Positions 1 through 12,411 are shown, counted from the stretch's first letter. The stretch: 64,000 bases of DNA from Lepas anatifera (GCA_034440635.1 JAOTON010001676.1:1627001-1691000); one strand, 5' to 3'. Program-made: numbers and translations. The notes: generated by a model not told the origin, from the sequence alone.

Positions 1-2728
1 CCGTCATGGTTATGTTTGTGCGAGAATGCGGCACCGTGAAAGCATCCCTGTTTTTGAGTCGAAACGAGATTTTGTTGTTGATTGACTTGACCTACGAGTT
101 CGTTAAACGACGTTTTTTCCATGTGTTGGTGACGCAAAAAATGGTTTGATAAAGATACAACCAGATGCATCTTGTTTTCTGAGGGCGATATGGCTAGATC
201 AACACCATACGCGTCACCGCCGACAAACACCGACACCAATATGGGACCAATCAGCCTTCAACCTTCTGCTGACGATAAATATCCTCACTCTAAAACTACT
301 CCTAGAAACAAATACTCGTCGAATTTCGGGTCAATATTACATACTTCCCCTCCTGTGTCCTGCTTTCGTCTGTTTCGGTCACTTCCTTTCCGATGCATGT
401 GTTTAGGCCTCAGGGCATATGTAGATACGACTAAGCGATGGCAACGAGGGATGGGAAATATTTACTAAAGCCAGTGACTGTCCAGAAATCGAATTCTCGG
501 TTTTCAGGCCTCCACACACAGTTAAAACCACTCCCTGGCGGCTTGACTCCCTCGACTGCGCTAGTTCTCCATTCTGCCACCAGGGGCACTATGACGGGCA
601 TCCCTCAGGAGAGAAGCGAGAATAACCGAGTCATGACACATTATGAAGTATAAATAGAGTCCTCTATAGGCTGGAATGATATACGGAGAACACGACAATG
701 ATGTTTTTGGAGCCCTCAGATATCTCCTCACGCATTAATTAGGCATTCTGAAGAAAAAAATGGGAAAAGTCCCTGCACAAATCGGTCATTCGCTACCACT
801 CAGCATCAATTTAAAAAATTGGAAAAAATCATATAATTTTCTTATACCCCAAGGACAAATAATTTCCCCCTTTCACTTGTTTCCTGGAGAAAAACCCCTC
901 CCCTGACCCGGCCTACCCTACATAGCATAGTCTCGGATTACATTTCAATTTCATGTACTGGGTTGCAGGATTGGCAGCAGCCGGCAGAAAGTGGATTAAA
1001 CCGGTCTAAACCAGCTGGCATAAACCTGATGGCAAAAAGTGGAAAAACTATGAAATACTAAATATTAACTGATAATCGTGTTGGATATGAATGTAAGGGC
1101 ATCTTCTGGGGTGAAAACGTATGTTTCTGTGTATTGGGAGGCTTCAGCACTCACTTCTTCCATGTCACCACTTAGCTTCAATAATCTATTCAAACTAAAT
1201 GGTCTTTTGTGGCTGGAACCAATCCATTGGCAGATCCAAAGGGGCGGGGAGGAGGCCAGCCCTATAAAGTTGAAAAGAGTGTTTTTGCCCCCTCCCTACG
1301 GCCGGCAGCAAGAAATTATAGAAGCAATCAGCTTCCATTTAGGCTGTGGGACATTTTTTGTTCATCAGCTTTTTGCCGATCAGTTTGCCCCGCCCCCAAA
1401 CAGACCACCTGGATCCCCAAGTGACCTCACCTTTCTGATATGAAGTTTTTTTACAATGGATGAAGTGTCGTTGCTTCTATCTTTAGTTAGGAACCTTTAC
1501 ATACATTTTAGATAATGCCACAAGTGAAATACCACATCAGAACTGTAGGTATGTCAACATAAAGGTTTGTTCTCTAATCGCAAGAAATCGTATGCATATT
1601 TTTCAACAACAGTTTGGTCCATTCAACCTTATTTTATTTTATATAATTTATTAAAGATATTTTATTCGAAGAGACACTGGCCCACCCAAGGGGGAGAGGC
1701 AGACGCAGGCACCCATGGAGGGCAGAAATGAGCCTGATCTGGCTTTTAGTACCAGTTCTCTCACCTTGCCGTCCCTGCCCCTAGCGTGCTGCCCCTGCGT
1801 TGAAGCATTTGCCCAATATGTGATTCAAGCCGCCCTTGTTCCGAAACTGCCGCCTCCTCACCAGGGAAAGAAATATTGCGCGTGACATGCCGCCCCCCCA
1901 ACAGCGTGCCGCCCCCAAACGAAAATCCTGGGTGTGCGCCTGCCAAGAGATAAATGTATGGTATAACCGACCAATGGGGGTGCAAGCCACTAGGTTTGAG
2001 AGCTTATGATCAGAATAGACGAACAAAGTAGCTCAAGGAGACAACATGTTTGAAAAAAGTGAACGCTTTAACCAGAACAGCTCAGTCAATGCTGATCTTC
2101 ACTTTATAAGTATAGCTTACAGAAGCTCAAAAGTACTGCTAATAATGCAGTTTCCAAGTATTCAGGCTGAAATAATGTCCTTCGCCGTAAAAGATTCAGT
2201 ACACTAGTCACTCGGAGGGGCTTCTGGAATCCCCAGCTTGTACCCTTTCTAATGTTCGCCACTGTTCGGCGTTGAAGAAGACTCAAAATGGTCAGTAAAT
2301 ACGACACGTAAAATAATAACGGTCTTCGCAGTAATATGTCGTGCACCTAAAAGGCGCTTGCCTTGCCTCCGATGGAGAACTGCATCGCAGACCCCAACGC
2401 ATGGGCTGGATTCTTACTGAGCTCGAGCGGCTTGACTTTCTGGTCAGGAAAACCGTCTTATTTCATCTAGACTACCACCAGACATCAGAATTACCCCCTT
2501 TTCATAATGACCTTCATATAAGGTCGCATTAGCCCTTGCCAAACGGGAAAAGGCCTTCAGGTATTTCGACCTGGAAGGGTACTGTTTGATAGTGAGGGGA
2601 AAATTCCAAGGGCTGGGGACCATTGGTAGGGGCTGCCAACCAACAATGGCCATCAGCTTACATTAAAAATACTCTGATTGAAATAAATCAGTATTCAGAT
2701 GAAGGAATGTCTTCAACTTCAATTAAAT
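1..2728. other. No gene recognised; anonymous repeat-derived DNA
   Basis: Short reading frames occur on both strands, but none has a recognisable domain and they overlap one another freely. A GC-rich patch at about 1,229-1,420 starts with GGCAGATCCA and ends in CTGGATCCCC. This recalls the GGCGGATCC-type ends of MITEs elsewhere in the window, so it may be a diverged member. Nothing else is supported. Confidence 0.5.
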
Positions 2729-2908
2729 GGTAGCGGCGTGGCAGTGGAATGGTCAGCGCAGCTAGCTTTCCCGCAGCCGACCCAGGTTCAAGGCCCAGCG
2801 GTTTCCCTGAACACGGAGCAAGCTAGCTCCCGGGATATCTTTTCAACAAAAAAGTTGGCGACGCCATATGACACTAGCAGTTGGTGCGTCGATAAACCCC
2901 CAAAATTA
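2729..2908 (+). repeat. tRNA-derived SINE, copy 1
   Basis: The 5' half resembles a tRNA. A GGTAGCGGCGTGGCAGTGG start is followed by a pol III B-box-like GGTTCAAGGCC at 2,785-2,795. The body reads GTTGGCGACGCCATATGAC and the tail reads GTGCGTCGATAAACCCCC before an AT-rich stretch. The same order of modules is seen on the minus strand at 43,830-44,011 and 55,242-55,348, which shows a dispersed family. Flanking AATTAAATG and AATTATATATG may be a decayed target duplication. Transcription by RNA polymerase III and mobilisation by a partner LINE are known for such families and are inferred here. Confidence 0.7.
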
Positions 2909-4806
2909 TATATGTATATATAATTTTTGTATGTTACGTACAATATCATACAAAGATAGTGATAAATGTTTATGCGCCTCTTCTCGGGGTGACAAAACCA
3001 ATACAGATACGTTAAGTTGAGGTGACAGCTGAGGGTGCACGATAGCTAGGGGCCTCCCTGAGCCAGCTAGGCATTCGAAGGATTGCATAGATGATACCTC
3101 CGCAGAATTTGAGCTTAAAACACCCTTTAGTCCAAACGGTTCAATATTAGGCTGCGGGAGTTCTCAAAAAACTTATCGAGGCTAAATATTTAAACTCAAT
3201 GAAGTCCCAAAACAATATACGGATAATATCTCGGGCTGAGCCCAAACCGGTCCAACTTAACACTCATTTTCCTCTTGGGTCCCTTGTAAAATTTTGAGGA
3301 TATAGCAAACATCTATCTACTCCCTGCAAAAATTTCTCGAAATTTACAGAATCGGAGCTTTCACACTACCTGTCATTTTGCAGTTTATTACTGACTTTTT
3401 GCTAAAGGTCCTAAACCAATCAAAGAAGGTGTCGCAGTTTGAAACATCTCAATTCCGTCCCAACGAGTATCTATGTGTCCTAGACAGTCAAGCTTTTTGT
3501 TAACCATTATACAAATATTTTTCAGCAAAAAAACACAACTTTTTGATAATTTTTTGGTGCTATTTATGCGTTTTAAGTCACTGCGAAGGGTTGGGTTAAC
3601 AAATTCATTCCTCCAGCAGCTGTAACCGACGGTCCACAAATATTCAAGTTTCCAGTCCAATGTTAGTCATGATTTTTGTTGGTAATATAATACGTTTTTG
3701 TATAATATCGTGTTGGTGATATATATTATGTTTCTGTTGGTAATATACCCTCTCAGGTCAAGGGAGCAGCGTAGCCTTTCGTTACAAGGTCCCCCGGGTA
3801 ATATTGTGGTTTCGCCCAACCAGCATATTTAAAATACGTTTATCGCAAAATGTTTTCATTTCAGCGACACCTCAAAAATTTTTACCAGCAACATTAACTG
3901 GAATCAATGTCGCACTAAAATCCAAAGAGAAGTAGCTCTCGAGTTGGTGGATTTTATCAGGGAAACATTCATTATTCGCTGCCCGCCTACCCGCCGTGAT
4001 CGCACGTGGCAGCGAGATTCCTCAAACCGCACCCAGTTTTAGTGGCGGACCCAAGGGGGGGGACAATACGTATTTTCCTCCCCGAACGAAAAAGCTCGGA
4101 GCAAAACCATGATGTTGTCCCCCTCCCCCAAGCTGTTGATGTTTTCCCCGGCTCCTTTGAAGTTCATAAGCAGGGTGTTGGTGCTTCAACTGAACCAATC
4201 AACTTCAAAAAGAGCCAGTCAATTGTGTGAATATTGGAGCCTGGTTCTCTTGATATTTAAGATCTTATTTGGGTGAATTATCCCTGGATATGGAAAGCGA
4301 GCATCTTTTGGCCACATATATGTAATAAATATATTTGATAATATATAAGAAATATATTTCACCCAGTGAAGTCTGTTTGTTCTGCTTTTCGACTTATGTT
4401 TACTCCCCACTCTTCTCCCCCAACCTACCGACTAGGTAGATTGTGGCGAAAGCTTTCACTGCGTGACGTTTTTTTTTTGCTTTTTTGGTTTTTGTTTGTC
4501 CCACCAAAACTACCGGCTTAGATCCATCACTGCTCAATTTTACCGCTGGTGATACACACAACAACGATCACTATCGCCGCTGAAGCTGCTGCATAGGCTT
4601 CTAGACCTTTTTAATACTGTAAACAATATGTATTTTTTTGCAGTATAAAATATGAATATCGTTCCAATAAGTTGGGGTGTTGCCAAAAGGGCGCAAAAAA
4701 CCTAGCGCTAATCCCCTGGCTCAGCTCCCCCGGGTTCACCTCCATGGTTTCATGTCCTGGCAGATCCCCTGAATATGCTGATCTGATGCACCAAATCCCT
4801 ACTTAC
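2909..4806. other. No gene recognised
   Basis: Only short, unconvincing ORFs. At about 3,675-3,750 a GTTGGTAATATA-like phrase recurs three times about 33 bases apart. At 4,033-4,070 the text GTGGCGGACCCAAGGGGGG resembles the ends of the GGATCC MITE family. No other structure is seen. Confidence 0.5.
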
Positions 4807-4866
4807 AGTGTGAGAGTTGGTGACGCCATATAACTTTGGGAGTTGGAGCGTCGTCTAACCCCAACA
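4807..4866 (+). repeat. tRNA-SINE 3' fragment
   Basis: GAGAGTTGGTGACGCCATAT followed by GGAGTTGGAGCGTCGTCTAA and an AT-rich tail matches the 3' half of the SINE at 2,729-2,908. The tRNA-like half is absent or too degraded to call. Confidence 0.5.
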
Positions 4867-4955
4867 ATTATTATTAGAGACTATCGTAACTGCTCTGCCA
4901 GGCTTGCACCAAGTGATGTCACTTTAGAGGCCAGCTTAATGAATTCCCCCCCAAG

Positions 4956-5893
4956 TTAACCCTCGCCCCGGGGAAAGGTGTGTTTGAACAACCCCTTCGG
5001 TTTTTCCGGGGGGCGGAGGCCCCCCCCTTTATCCTTGATCGATTATGCAACTTTCCCCAAAATTTTAAGGTTTGGTCATTTCAGGTCAGGTCACAAAAAT
5101 GTTTAAGGTAGCATAAGTAAGAAATGGGTAAATATATCGGGTTGAAGCTTATACCACGTAATGGGCCCACCGAGTGCTACAACATTTATTCCGAGATTTT
5201 TCACATCGATGACCTGAGGTCAAGTACGGACCATGAACTCTCCATTGGAAATACATGGAAAAACAGAAATTTGGCTGTGTTTGTGTAGTCCATCTGATAA
5301 TACCTTCATATTCTCCAAATCGTAGTATCCTGGGCCCCTTTCCAGGTTCATGTTGCAATTTTTGACCTGTAACCTCTGAGAGGTCATCTGGGGCTAGTTA
5401 AACAGTTTTCAGGCTTAGGTCAATAACTTTGGATGAAATAATGATGCAGCTTTTATTTTGATATAATTGCGTTCGGATTGCTATTGCGAGTCGATTGGTA
5501 TGCATATAGACAATGCTAGGTTAAAGAGGGACCTTGAACTTACCTGAGGTCAGGTCATTTTGTGTTTTGACCTAGTATTGTCATGTTATACATAATTAGA
5601 TTCGCCGTGACGAGATGAAGCGAATGGGCCTAAAAATGATTCTAGCTCAACTCTGCCGGACGCTGGAGCCCAAAAACACTACTAAAAATGCCACTTTCTT
5701 TGACCTTTCATGTCCGCAATATTGACCTGAGCCAAAAAGTGACTGATATAGTTTCCTCACGAACTTTTGTGAGCTATCCACCAGCTTCCGTGTTTTTCGC
5801 TATCCTGCCCGCATAGGGGCCGAGTTCGAGGGGGTGTTCAAACACCCCCACCAAGGCGAAGATGGCTTGGAGGCTCAACGGGGCGCGGGTTAA
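4956..5893. mobile_element. TTAA-flanked non-autonomous DNA transposon (E1)
   Basis: TTAA at 4,956-4,959 is followed by CCCTCGCCCCGG. The right end reads GGGGCGCGGG and then TTAA at 5,890-5,893. TTAA target duplications and CCC...GGG ends are typical of piggyBac-type transposons. No transposase frame is visible, so it is probably a deletion derivative. The interior is full of AGGTCA/TGACCT hexamers and matches the element entering the right edge of the window (63,283 onward), including a block around 5,220-5,280. Assignment to piggyBac rests on the target site only. Confidence 0.65.
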
Positions 5894-6271
5894 AGCAATG
5901 GCTGTCGCTGGTTGATAGGAAACAGCTGTGTGATTTGGGTCAAGCAAGGATAGGTTTTTGCTGCACCCGAGAAATAGCCTCTACAAAGTTTATCGGGCCG
6001 GAAATGTTGAAAATTTGTGTAGACGGGATTAAGCCCATTTATCTTGAAAACAAGACCGATAATACATAATCGTCGCCACCGACGAAACAGTGATGGAGCC
6101 AGTGAATCTTCAAACCTCCTGTAGACAAGATAATGTCCCTTCTAAAAACAAAACCTCGTGAGGTTCAGGCTCCCTGTAACATTTCCAAAATACTGCCCAC
6201 ACAATGTCCGATTTTTCTCAATGTTTCTTAAATCGGTATGTTTAATGAAAATTTGGGGCCTGAAACCACTA

Positions 6272-6530
6272 TAGGCCGATCCAGGATCGCCGATGGGGGT
6301 CACCTTGCCGGTGGGTGGGACGCCATCCGTACCAAGTGGGTGCCACTTTTGGCTGGCAAAACATTTCACACTTCAAGTCCTATGGCGGGGCGTCAATTTT
6401 TGCATCCTGGGGGGAGGGGGTGGGAAGTGACAGTTCAGGGGGCGCCATCGCCCCTTCCGAGGAGTGCTGTGATCATTTTAGGGTCGCCGAGTGTCGATGG
6501 GGGACCTGCATCCCCCTGGATCCGCCTATG
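6272..6530 (+). mobile_element. GGATCC-ended MITE, copy R1
   Basis: About 260 bp bounded by TAGGCCGATCCAGGATCGCC on the left and CCCCTGGATCCGCCTA on the right, which are inverted versions of each other. The interior runs through CTTTTGGCTGGCAAAAC and GGCGCCATCGCCCC phrases shared with five other copies (8,971; 9,419; 14,052; 20,687; 30,010). TA sits at both ends, consistent with a TA target duplication. No coding capacity. Confidence 0.65.
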
Positions 6531-7029
6531 GCTCCCACTGCCCCCTCTTCTGACGCTTATCTAAAAAATATGTTTTTACTGGAAGCTGCAAACAAAGTTA
6601 TATCACTGGTTCAGCCGTTTTACCAGCTTCCTCTCTAAATAAACGGACAGGTGATAGAGCCCCGGCACCAAGTGACAGCTAACGTGTTTCGCAAGCCAAG
6701 CACAAGGACGGATCCAGGACGGATAAGCTATATTAGGAGGGAAAAGTGGACCAGGAGGGAAAATTTATTGCCCCCTACCCCCTGCAATAAAAGTGATTCT
6801 GATGCTTTTTCCCCGCCTGTGACCATCTTATTGAATTTTGACCCCTCCTCAAAAAGTCACTCGTGGTTCTGCCACTGCACCGCCCCAGGCCTGTGACGCC
6901 AGATGTTCAGCACACAGCAACACAGTGGGAGCAATTGCAATACGAGTGCCCCTCAGACAGGACGAGATTTTTGGGAGGGTGGAATGAGCTGGCGCAATGC
7001 CAACTGCCCATTCACCTGTAAGGTCACGT
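6531..7029. other. No gene recognised
   Basis: Short frames only. ACGGATCCAGGACGG at about 6,709 is another GGATCC-type end without a clear partner. Confidence 0.4.
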
Positions 7030-7290
7030 GGTCCAGGTATGGGCGAGAGGGTCAGGGATTATCAGAGGCGGTGGCAAGTCAGCCGAAGAATACCCCGCCA
7101 GAATGCAGCAAAATCAATAATTGTGTAATATTTTCTTACCCAGCTGTCAGATTAAGAAATAATGGTGACCACTGGAAAGCTCTTGAAAAATGCACATGTT
7201 GAACCCGTTTGTAAAGCTAAAGGCACCATAGGTTGTGAGATATCCATCCTAAACCGGTCGAGCCTAGTCATGGTAATTTCAATTGCGGGG
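7030..7290 (+). repeat. Dispersed repeat, inverted copy at 62,215-62,475
   Basis: The stretch with GTGGCAAGTCAGCCGAAGA, GGTGACCACTGGAAAGCTC and CTAAACCGGTCGAGCCTAG reappears reverse-complemented near the right end of the window with point differences. The two copies are 55 kb apart. No ORF or termini identify the family. Confidence 0.6.
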
Positions 7291-7568
7291 GACTGTACTT
7301 AGAGCATTGAAAAACTGCTCTTCATGGAGCCTTGTAAATCAAGAGCTAAAGCGAGTGAAGCAAATGCTTGTAAATAATTGTTTTTCACTATCACTTATCG
7401 ACACCTTAACCAGACACACGCTAGCTAAATACATGCAAGTAAGATAGAACACACCCACAGCAGAAACCTCCGATAATAATGGCACAGTAGAAACGAATGA
7501 TAATAATAACCACACAGCAGAGACCACAGAAATAATGGGACTAAACATAACCTGTTGTATAAAACACC

Positions 7569-7769
7569 ATGTATCCAGGATACAAGGCTGACGAAAAGAC
7601 ACTTAAGGCAATCATCCACAGGAACTGCAAACCCAGACACCCCAATGACACCATATCGCTTACCATCTACTACAAATCACCAAAAACATCATCTCTCATC
7701 ATGAAAAACAACCCAACACAAGACAAGACACCAATCAAACAAACCATTGTCATCTACTACTATAAACAT
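7569..7769 (+). pseudogene. Penelope-like element fragment (RT to GIY-YIG linker)
   Basis: The frame begins MYPGYKADEKTLKAIIHRN and continues through IYYKSPKTSSLIMKNN to a VIYYYK end. This pattern matches the segment between reverse transcriptase and GIY-YIG endonuclease in Penelope-like retroelements. The corresponding part of the fragment at 18,817 reads IYYQTQKTCNLVMTNK. No upstream RT motifs are legible and the downstream endonuclease is not present as such. At 7,770 the sequence switches into a CpG-rich module shared with four other places. The frame stays open into that module for about 40 codons. This is a dead, truncated copy. Confidence 0.55.
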
Positions 7770-8970
7770 CGGCCTGCGGCCTCGGCAGGTGCCGCTCCGG
7801 CGCAGGAGAAGCCGGTGACAATGTACGTTAGCCAAACAGTTCGATTGACAGGCGAGTGTTTTCAGAAGTATGATACTTATAACAAGGCAATGTTGTGACT
7901 TTAGGTCTTTTGTTCTCATTATGACTCCATTCAACCCCCTGTGTAAGTCATGTTTTCCTAAATTAGCATGTCTCTGCGCTTTGCGCCACGTTTGCCCTTT
8001 GTTCATGTCATCACATAAATAAACACGTATAAAGTTTGTTTTGTTAATTAAAGACTGGGCATGCCCAGAAGAAAGGACAATGTAAAATACGATGGGGTTT
8101 GCCGACCATGTTTCACTTATCTATGCAGATTTTCAGCGAAGTTTGCCTATTTGTTACCGAGTTAGCTTCGGTTACCCTAAGTCCCAGTCCGCATGCACGG
8201 TAACGTCTGCAGTGAAGGAGAGCGAAGATACCGTTATAATTGACTGAAGCATGTTGGTATGCCGTGTGTTTGTCTCTTGGTCTAAATTATCCCTTACGAT
8301 ACCTACTGCGCATGTGCAGCACAGTGCAGCGTCATAATGCCGTCAATTTTGATTAACAGATAGTATTCTGCTCTTATTCGCAAAATTTGAGCCAAATTGG
8401 TCTATTGGCTCGCGAGATAGCCTCCATAACCATAAGTTTTAATGCGCATGCGCACTAACCTTTGTAGTTACCAAGGGTGACAAAACTTTCATGCTGAATT
8501 TAAGCATGTTGGGTTTCCTCTGTTCATGTCCTCCTTTAAAATATCCTCACCTTTAAGGCTTATTTTTATAATTTCTACTGCGCATGCGCAGATCAGTGCG
8601 GCTTCAATATAGTATGATTTTTGGTTTGCATTCCGTGTCATTCTCCTGTTCACAAATGTTCAAGAAAATCGACCCATAGGTTGCCGAGATAGCCTCTGTT
8701 ACCATTAGTTCCACTGCGCATTGCGCAGTGACCTTTCATTGACCTGAAGACCAGATTCAAAATCTGCATGACCGATTGTCTCTTATTGATGTTTTTCGAT
8801 AATATGGAGTAGAGTGCAACGATATTTATATATTATTTATATGTCTAAATACGATGGCGGATACAAGGGGGCGAGGCTAGAGGGCTTAAGCTTCCCTCCA
8901 TGTGAAAATGCCTACAGCTATATCATAGGCGGAGGATGTTTCGAGGCAATGGTGGGGAGACTGGAGCTAA
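7770..8970 (+). repeat. Fold-back family B arm with CpG module and periodic GCGCATGCGC palindromes
   Basis: It begins with the CpG-rich module (CGGCCTGCGGCCTCGGCAGG and on through GGTGACAATGTACGTTAGC). It then carries six palindromic sites of the TGCGCATGCGCA type at about 8,055, 8,189, 8,306, 8,443, 8,578 and 8,712. The last five are spaced near 118-136 bp. The text between sites alternates, suggesting a degenerate dimeric repeat. The whole stretch recurs reverse-complemented at 14,345-15,552, and partly in forward orientation at 15,553-16,290. No ORF of note. Confidence 0.6.
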
Positions 8971-9250
8971 TAGGTGAATTGAGGGCGGCGGGGGGGATAG
9001 GGGCACGTGCCCCCCTTGATCGATCCTCGGCGCCCCCTGAAATGGCCACGGCGCCCTCTCAAACATTCGATGGCACCCCCTGAAATGTCACTTCCCACCC
9101 CTGCCCCGAAGATGCAAAAATCGGTGCCCATCGGAAGGATCTTGCGTCTCCCTGATAAGTTCTGCCGGTCAAAAGTGAAGCCCTGTGTTCCGGATTACAC
9201 CCTTTCCCCGGGACGGTGCCTTCCCTATCGGCAATCCTGGATCCGCCTAT
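8971..9250 (-). mobile_element. GGATCC-ended MITE, copy R2
   Basis: Runs from a degraded TAGGTGAATTGAGGG to GGCAATCCTGGATCCGCCTA. It has the family interior (GGCGCCCCCTGAAATGG, CCGGTCAAAAGTG) in the opposite orientation to R1. Its right terminus leads directly into the 50-bp minisatellite. Confidence 0.6.
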
Positions 9251-9375
9251 GCTCGAGCTCCTTGGCCCCACCCCGTACTGATGTCCTGGATCCGCCTATG
9301 CTCGAGCTCCTTAGCCCCACCCCGTACTGATGTCCTGGATCCGCCTATGCTCGAGCTCCTTAGCCCCACCCCCGT
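9238..9375 (-). repeat. 50-bp minisatellite, short array (about 2.7 units)
   Basis: Units read CCTGGATCCGCCTATGCTCG followed by AGCTCCTTAGCCCCACCCCG. They are the reverse complement of the large array at 13,453-14,050. Each unit contains the MITE end GGCGGATCCAGG, so the array overlaps and apparently grew from the terminus of R2. Confidence 0.75.
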
Positions 9376-9418
9376 AACGACCCCCACCTCCGTACTCCCC
9401 CTCCCTCCCGAAACGACG

Positions 9419-9684
9419 TAGGCGGATCCAAGGGGGAAAAGGGACAGGTGCCCCCATCGAACCTTAGTGCCCCCTGAAATTGTCACGAAACCCCTGGAAA
9501 GTTCGATGGCACCCCCTGAAATGTCGTTTTCCCCCGAGATGCAGTTATCGGCGCCCACTGATAGGATTTAGCGCCTACTTGATAGGTTTTTCCGGCCAAA
9601 AGTGGCGTCCCTGGTCCAGATGGCGCCCACCAGGAAGGTTCCCCTTCCCCCTCGCCCACGATAGGCAATCCTGGATCTGCGTAT
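9419..9684 (-). mobile_element. GGATCC-ended MITE, copy R3
   Basis: Left end TAGGCGGATCCAAGGGGG, right end GGCAATCCTGGATCTGCGTA. The interior shares GGCACCCCCTGAAATGTCG and GGTTTTTCCGGCCAAAAGTG with the other copies. Non-coding. Confidence 0.6.
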
Positions 9685-10030
9685 GGGAAGCGACATTTCA
9701 GGGAGCGGTATCGACCTTTAGAGGCGTGTCTTTACAATTTCAGAGTGCGCCGATGGTCGATTGGGGGTTAGGAGGGGGTTGGGGGCGGGGGCACCTACCC
9801 TACTTCTTCCCTGGATCCACCCATGGTCCAAAAACTGAAACATGATACTCTTATTGTAAACTGGGACTTTTACGGTACTCTAATTGCTTGTGATGGTTTA
9901 TGGGTAGTATTGGGTACGTTTTTGCCAGACCATAACCAGAGCGGGCAGCTCCGATCGCCGGTAGTTATGGCGGCGTGGACGCGGGGGTGACGCCTGGCAA
10001 TGTGCTACAACAATGCGTGGACAAACGGTG

Positions 10031-12411
10031 TGTTAGTAAAGGTAACTTGGTGTTTTATTGATATCTAATCAGATGGAATGTCGACATATGTCTCTTACCT
10101 AGCTGAATGCAAAATTTCATTTCCCTCCAATGACTCTAACCACCCTAAACCCCGGTGTGAAGCAAAAATGAACCGATAAAATTACCACTTTGAAATGCAT
10201 TTTACGGCTTATAGCTCGGAAGCCGTAAGAGATAAGTGGGGGTATCAGTGAGAAAAATGACGGCAACGAAGTCTGGTATCCAGGCGTGTTAAGTTCAATA
10301 CCGTAGCTATCATGTTCTGGAAACCAGGTGGCTGAGAATAAAAAGTTTAAAAACTTTTCAGTCTGAAAGTTTTCATCTCTAAGTATATAAAGAGAGAGGC
10401 GATTCTCTTTTATTATCTGAAATGGAAACTAAATTTTATTAATTACATCGGAAGATATAAGGGTTTGAATGATATCTTGGGAAATGCAGACCTTCACGGA
10501 ATTGGCCAAAAATGACCCTCAAATTTCCGTTTTCACTTTGTTTTGTGTTTGTGCAGAATTGCACAAACAGGCCTATAAGTTCATATTTGACTTAGGACCT
10601 GAACTGCCGCAGCTTCAGATATTTCGAGCCTATAGTTTTGACCATGAGTTTTCCGCCAAATTTAGTGTGCAAAGTTTAAAGGCTAATTTAGAGCTCTAAA
10701 TTTGAGTCTTTTTCGTTCCAACTTTTTGTGTGAACTACAAATTCTCATTATGTAGAAGGGTGTAAGCTTGAATACTCTAGATAAATTAGCAAAAATAGAA
10801 GAATAAAAGTTAAAAATCACATAATGCAAAATGTTGGGAAAAATTTTGGAAATTTTTAAAATTGACAACCGTGGTGCTTATGCATTTGAAAGTGCTTTCT
10901 GTCCATAAAAGTTTTAAGTCTCTGATACCAGCGCTCAGAACAGACAACAACAACTATACAACCTCGGCCTGCGGCCTCGGCAGGTGCCGCTCCGGCGCAG
11001 GAGAAGCCGGTGACAATGTACGTTAGCTGTAAAGTTCGATTTACAGGCGAGGATTTTAGCAGTATTATAGTTACAGCAACGCAATGTCGGTTACATAGCA
11101 TGTCTCTTTACACTGAACCGCGTGTGTCCTCTGTTCAAGTCATTGGTGGAATATACACACGTTTAACGCTTATTATGTAAAGACTGCGCATGCACAGAAC
11201 AATGGAAATATACTGTACAATGTTTTGTGGTTTACCGACTATATTCCACATATACCTGCAAATTTTCTGATAAATCTGCCCATTCATTACCGAGATAGCC
11301 TCGGCTACCCTTAGTTCCAACGCGCATGCGCAGTGACATTTGTAGTGCATGGCAGCGAAGATACTAGCATAATTGACTTAACCATGCTGGTCAGAAGCCG
11401 GGGACGAACGAAGTAAGAAACGGCTTCTATTCTGACAGTTTTTCCGGTCTCGTCGTCGTTGTCTGTTGTTGTCTGTTCTGAGCGCTGGTATCAGAGACTT
11501 AAAACTTTTATGGATAGAGGGCACTTCCAAATGAATAAGCACCATGGCTGTAAATTTTCAAAATTTTCAAAATTTTGCCCAGAATTTTGCATTATGTGAT
11601 TTTTAACTTTATATTTCTATTTTTTGCTAATTCATCTAGAGTATTCAAACTTGCACCCTTTTACATCAGGGAAATTTGTAGTTCACACAAAAGTTGAAAA
11701 GAAAAAGTCTCAAACTCAGTGCTCTAAGTTAGCTTTTAAACTTTCCACCCTAAATTTGGCGGAAAACTCATTGTCAAAACTATAGGCTCGAAGTACCTGA
11801 AGCTACGGCAGTTCAGGTTCTAAGTCAAATATCAACTTATAGGCCTGTTTGTGCAGTTCTGCACAAACACAAAAACAAAATGAAAACGGAAATTTGAGGG
11901 TCATTTTTGGCCTATTGCGTGAAGGTCTGCATGTCTCAAAATATCATTCAAACCCTTATACCTTCCGTTCTAATTAATAATATTTAGTTTCCATTTAAGA
12001 TAATAACAGAGAATAGCCTCCCTCTTTATATATTTAGAGATGGAAACTTTCAGACTGAAGCGTTTTATTTTATAGGCAAAAATAAAATATAAGTTTTGAA
12101 ACTTTTTTTCTCAGCCACCTGGTTTCCAGAACACGATAGCTACGGTATTGAACTTAACACGGCTGTATAGCAAACTTCGTTGCCGTCATTTTTCTCACTC
12201 ATACCCTGCACTTATCTCTTACGGCTTTCGCGCTATAAGCCGTAAGATACATTTCAAAGTCGTAATTTGATCCGTTCGTTTCTGTTTCACACCAGGATTT
12301 CGAATGGTTAATATCGATGGAAGTGGATGAAATTCGGCAGAAAGCTAGTTAAGAGACATATCTTGCCATTGCAACAGGTTGCAGATAATTGCAACACCAG
12401 TGTACCTTTAC
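10031..12411. mobile_element. Fold-back element A with arms of about 930 bp
   Basis: The left arm (10,031 to about 10,955) and right arm (about 11,462 to 12,411) are near-complete inverted repeats. For example, TTTGTGCAGAATTGCACAAA at about 10,546 has its inverted match near 11,855, and GATACCAGCGCTCAGAACAG at 10,925 matches inverted near 11,480. The loop of about 500 bp holds the CpG module (10,961 on) plus two GCGCATGC palindromes 134 bp apart. No transposase is visible. The arms are homologous to the direct-repeat units at 16,845-18,740. The family is unrecognised; fold-back DNA transposons have this architecture. Confidence 0.65.

Noticed and set aside
10469..10699. 76-codon ORF inside fold-back A as a gene
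   Set aside because: The inverted and direct copies of the same DNA do not keep the frame.
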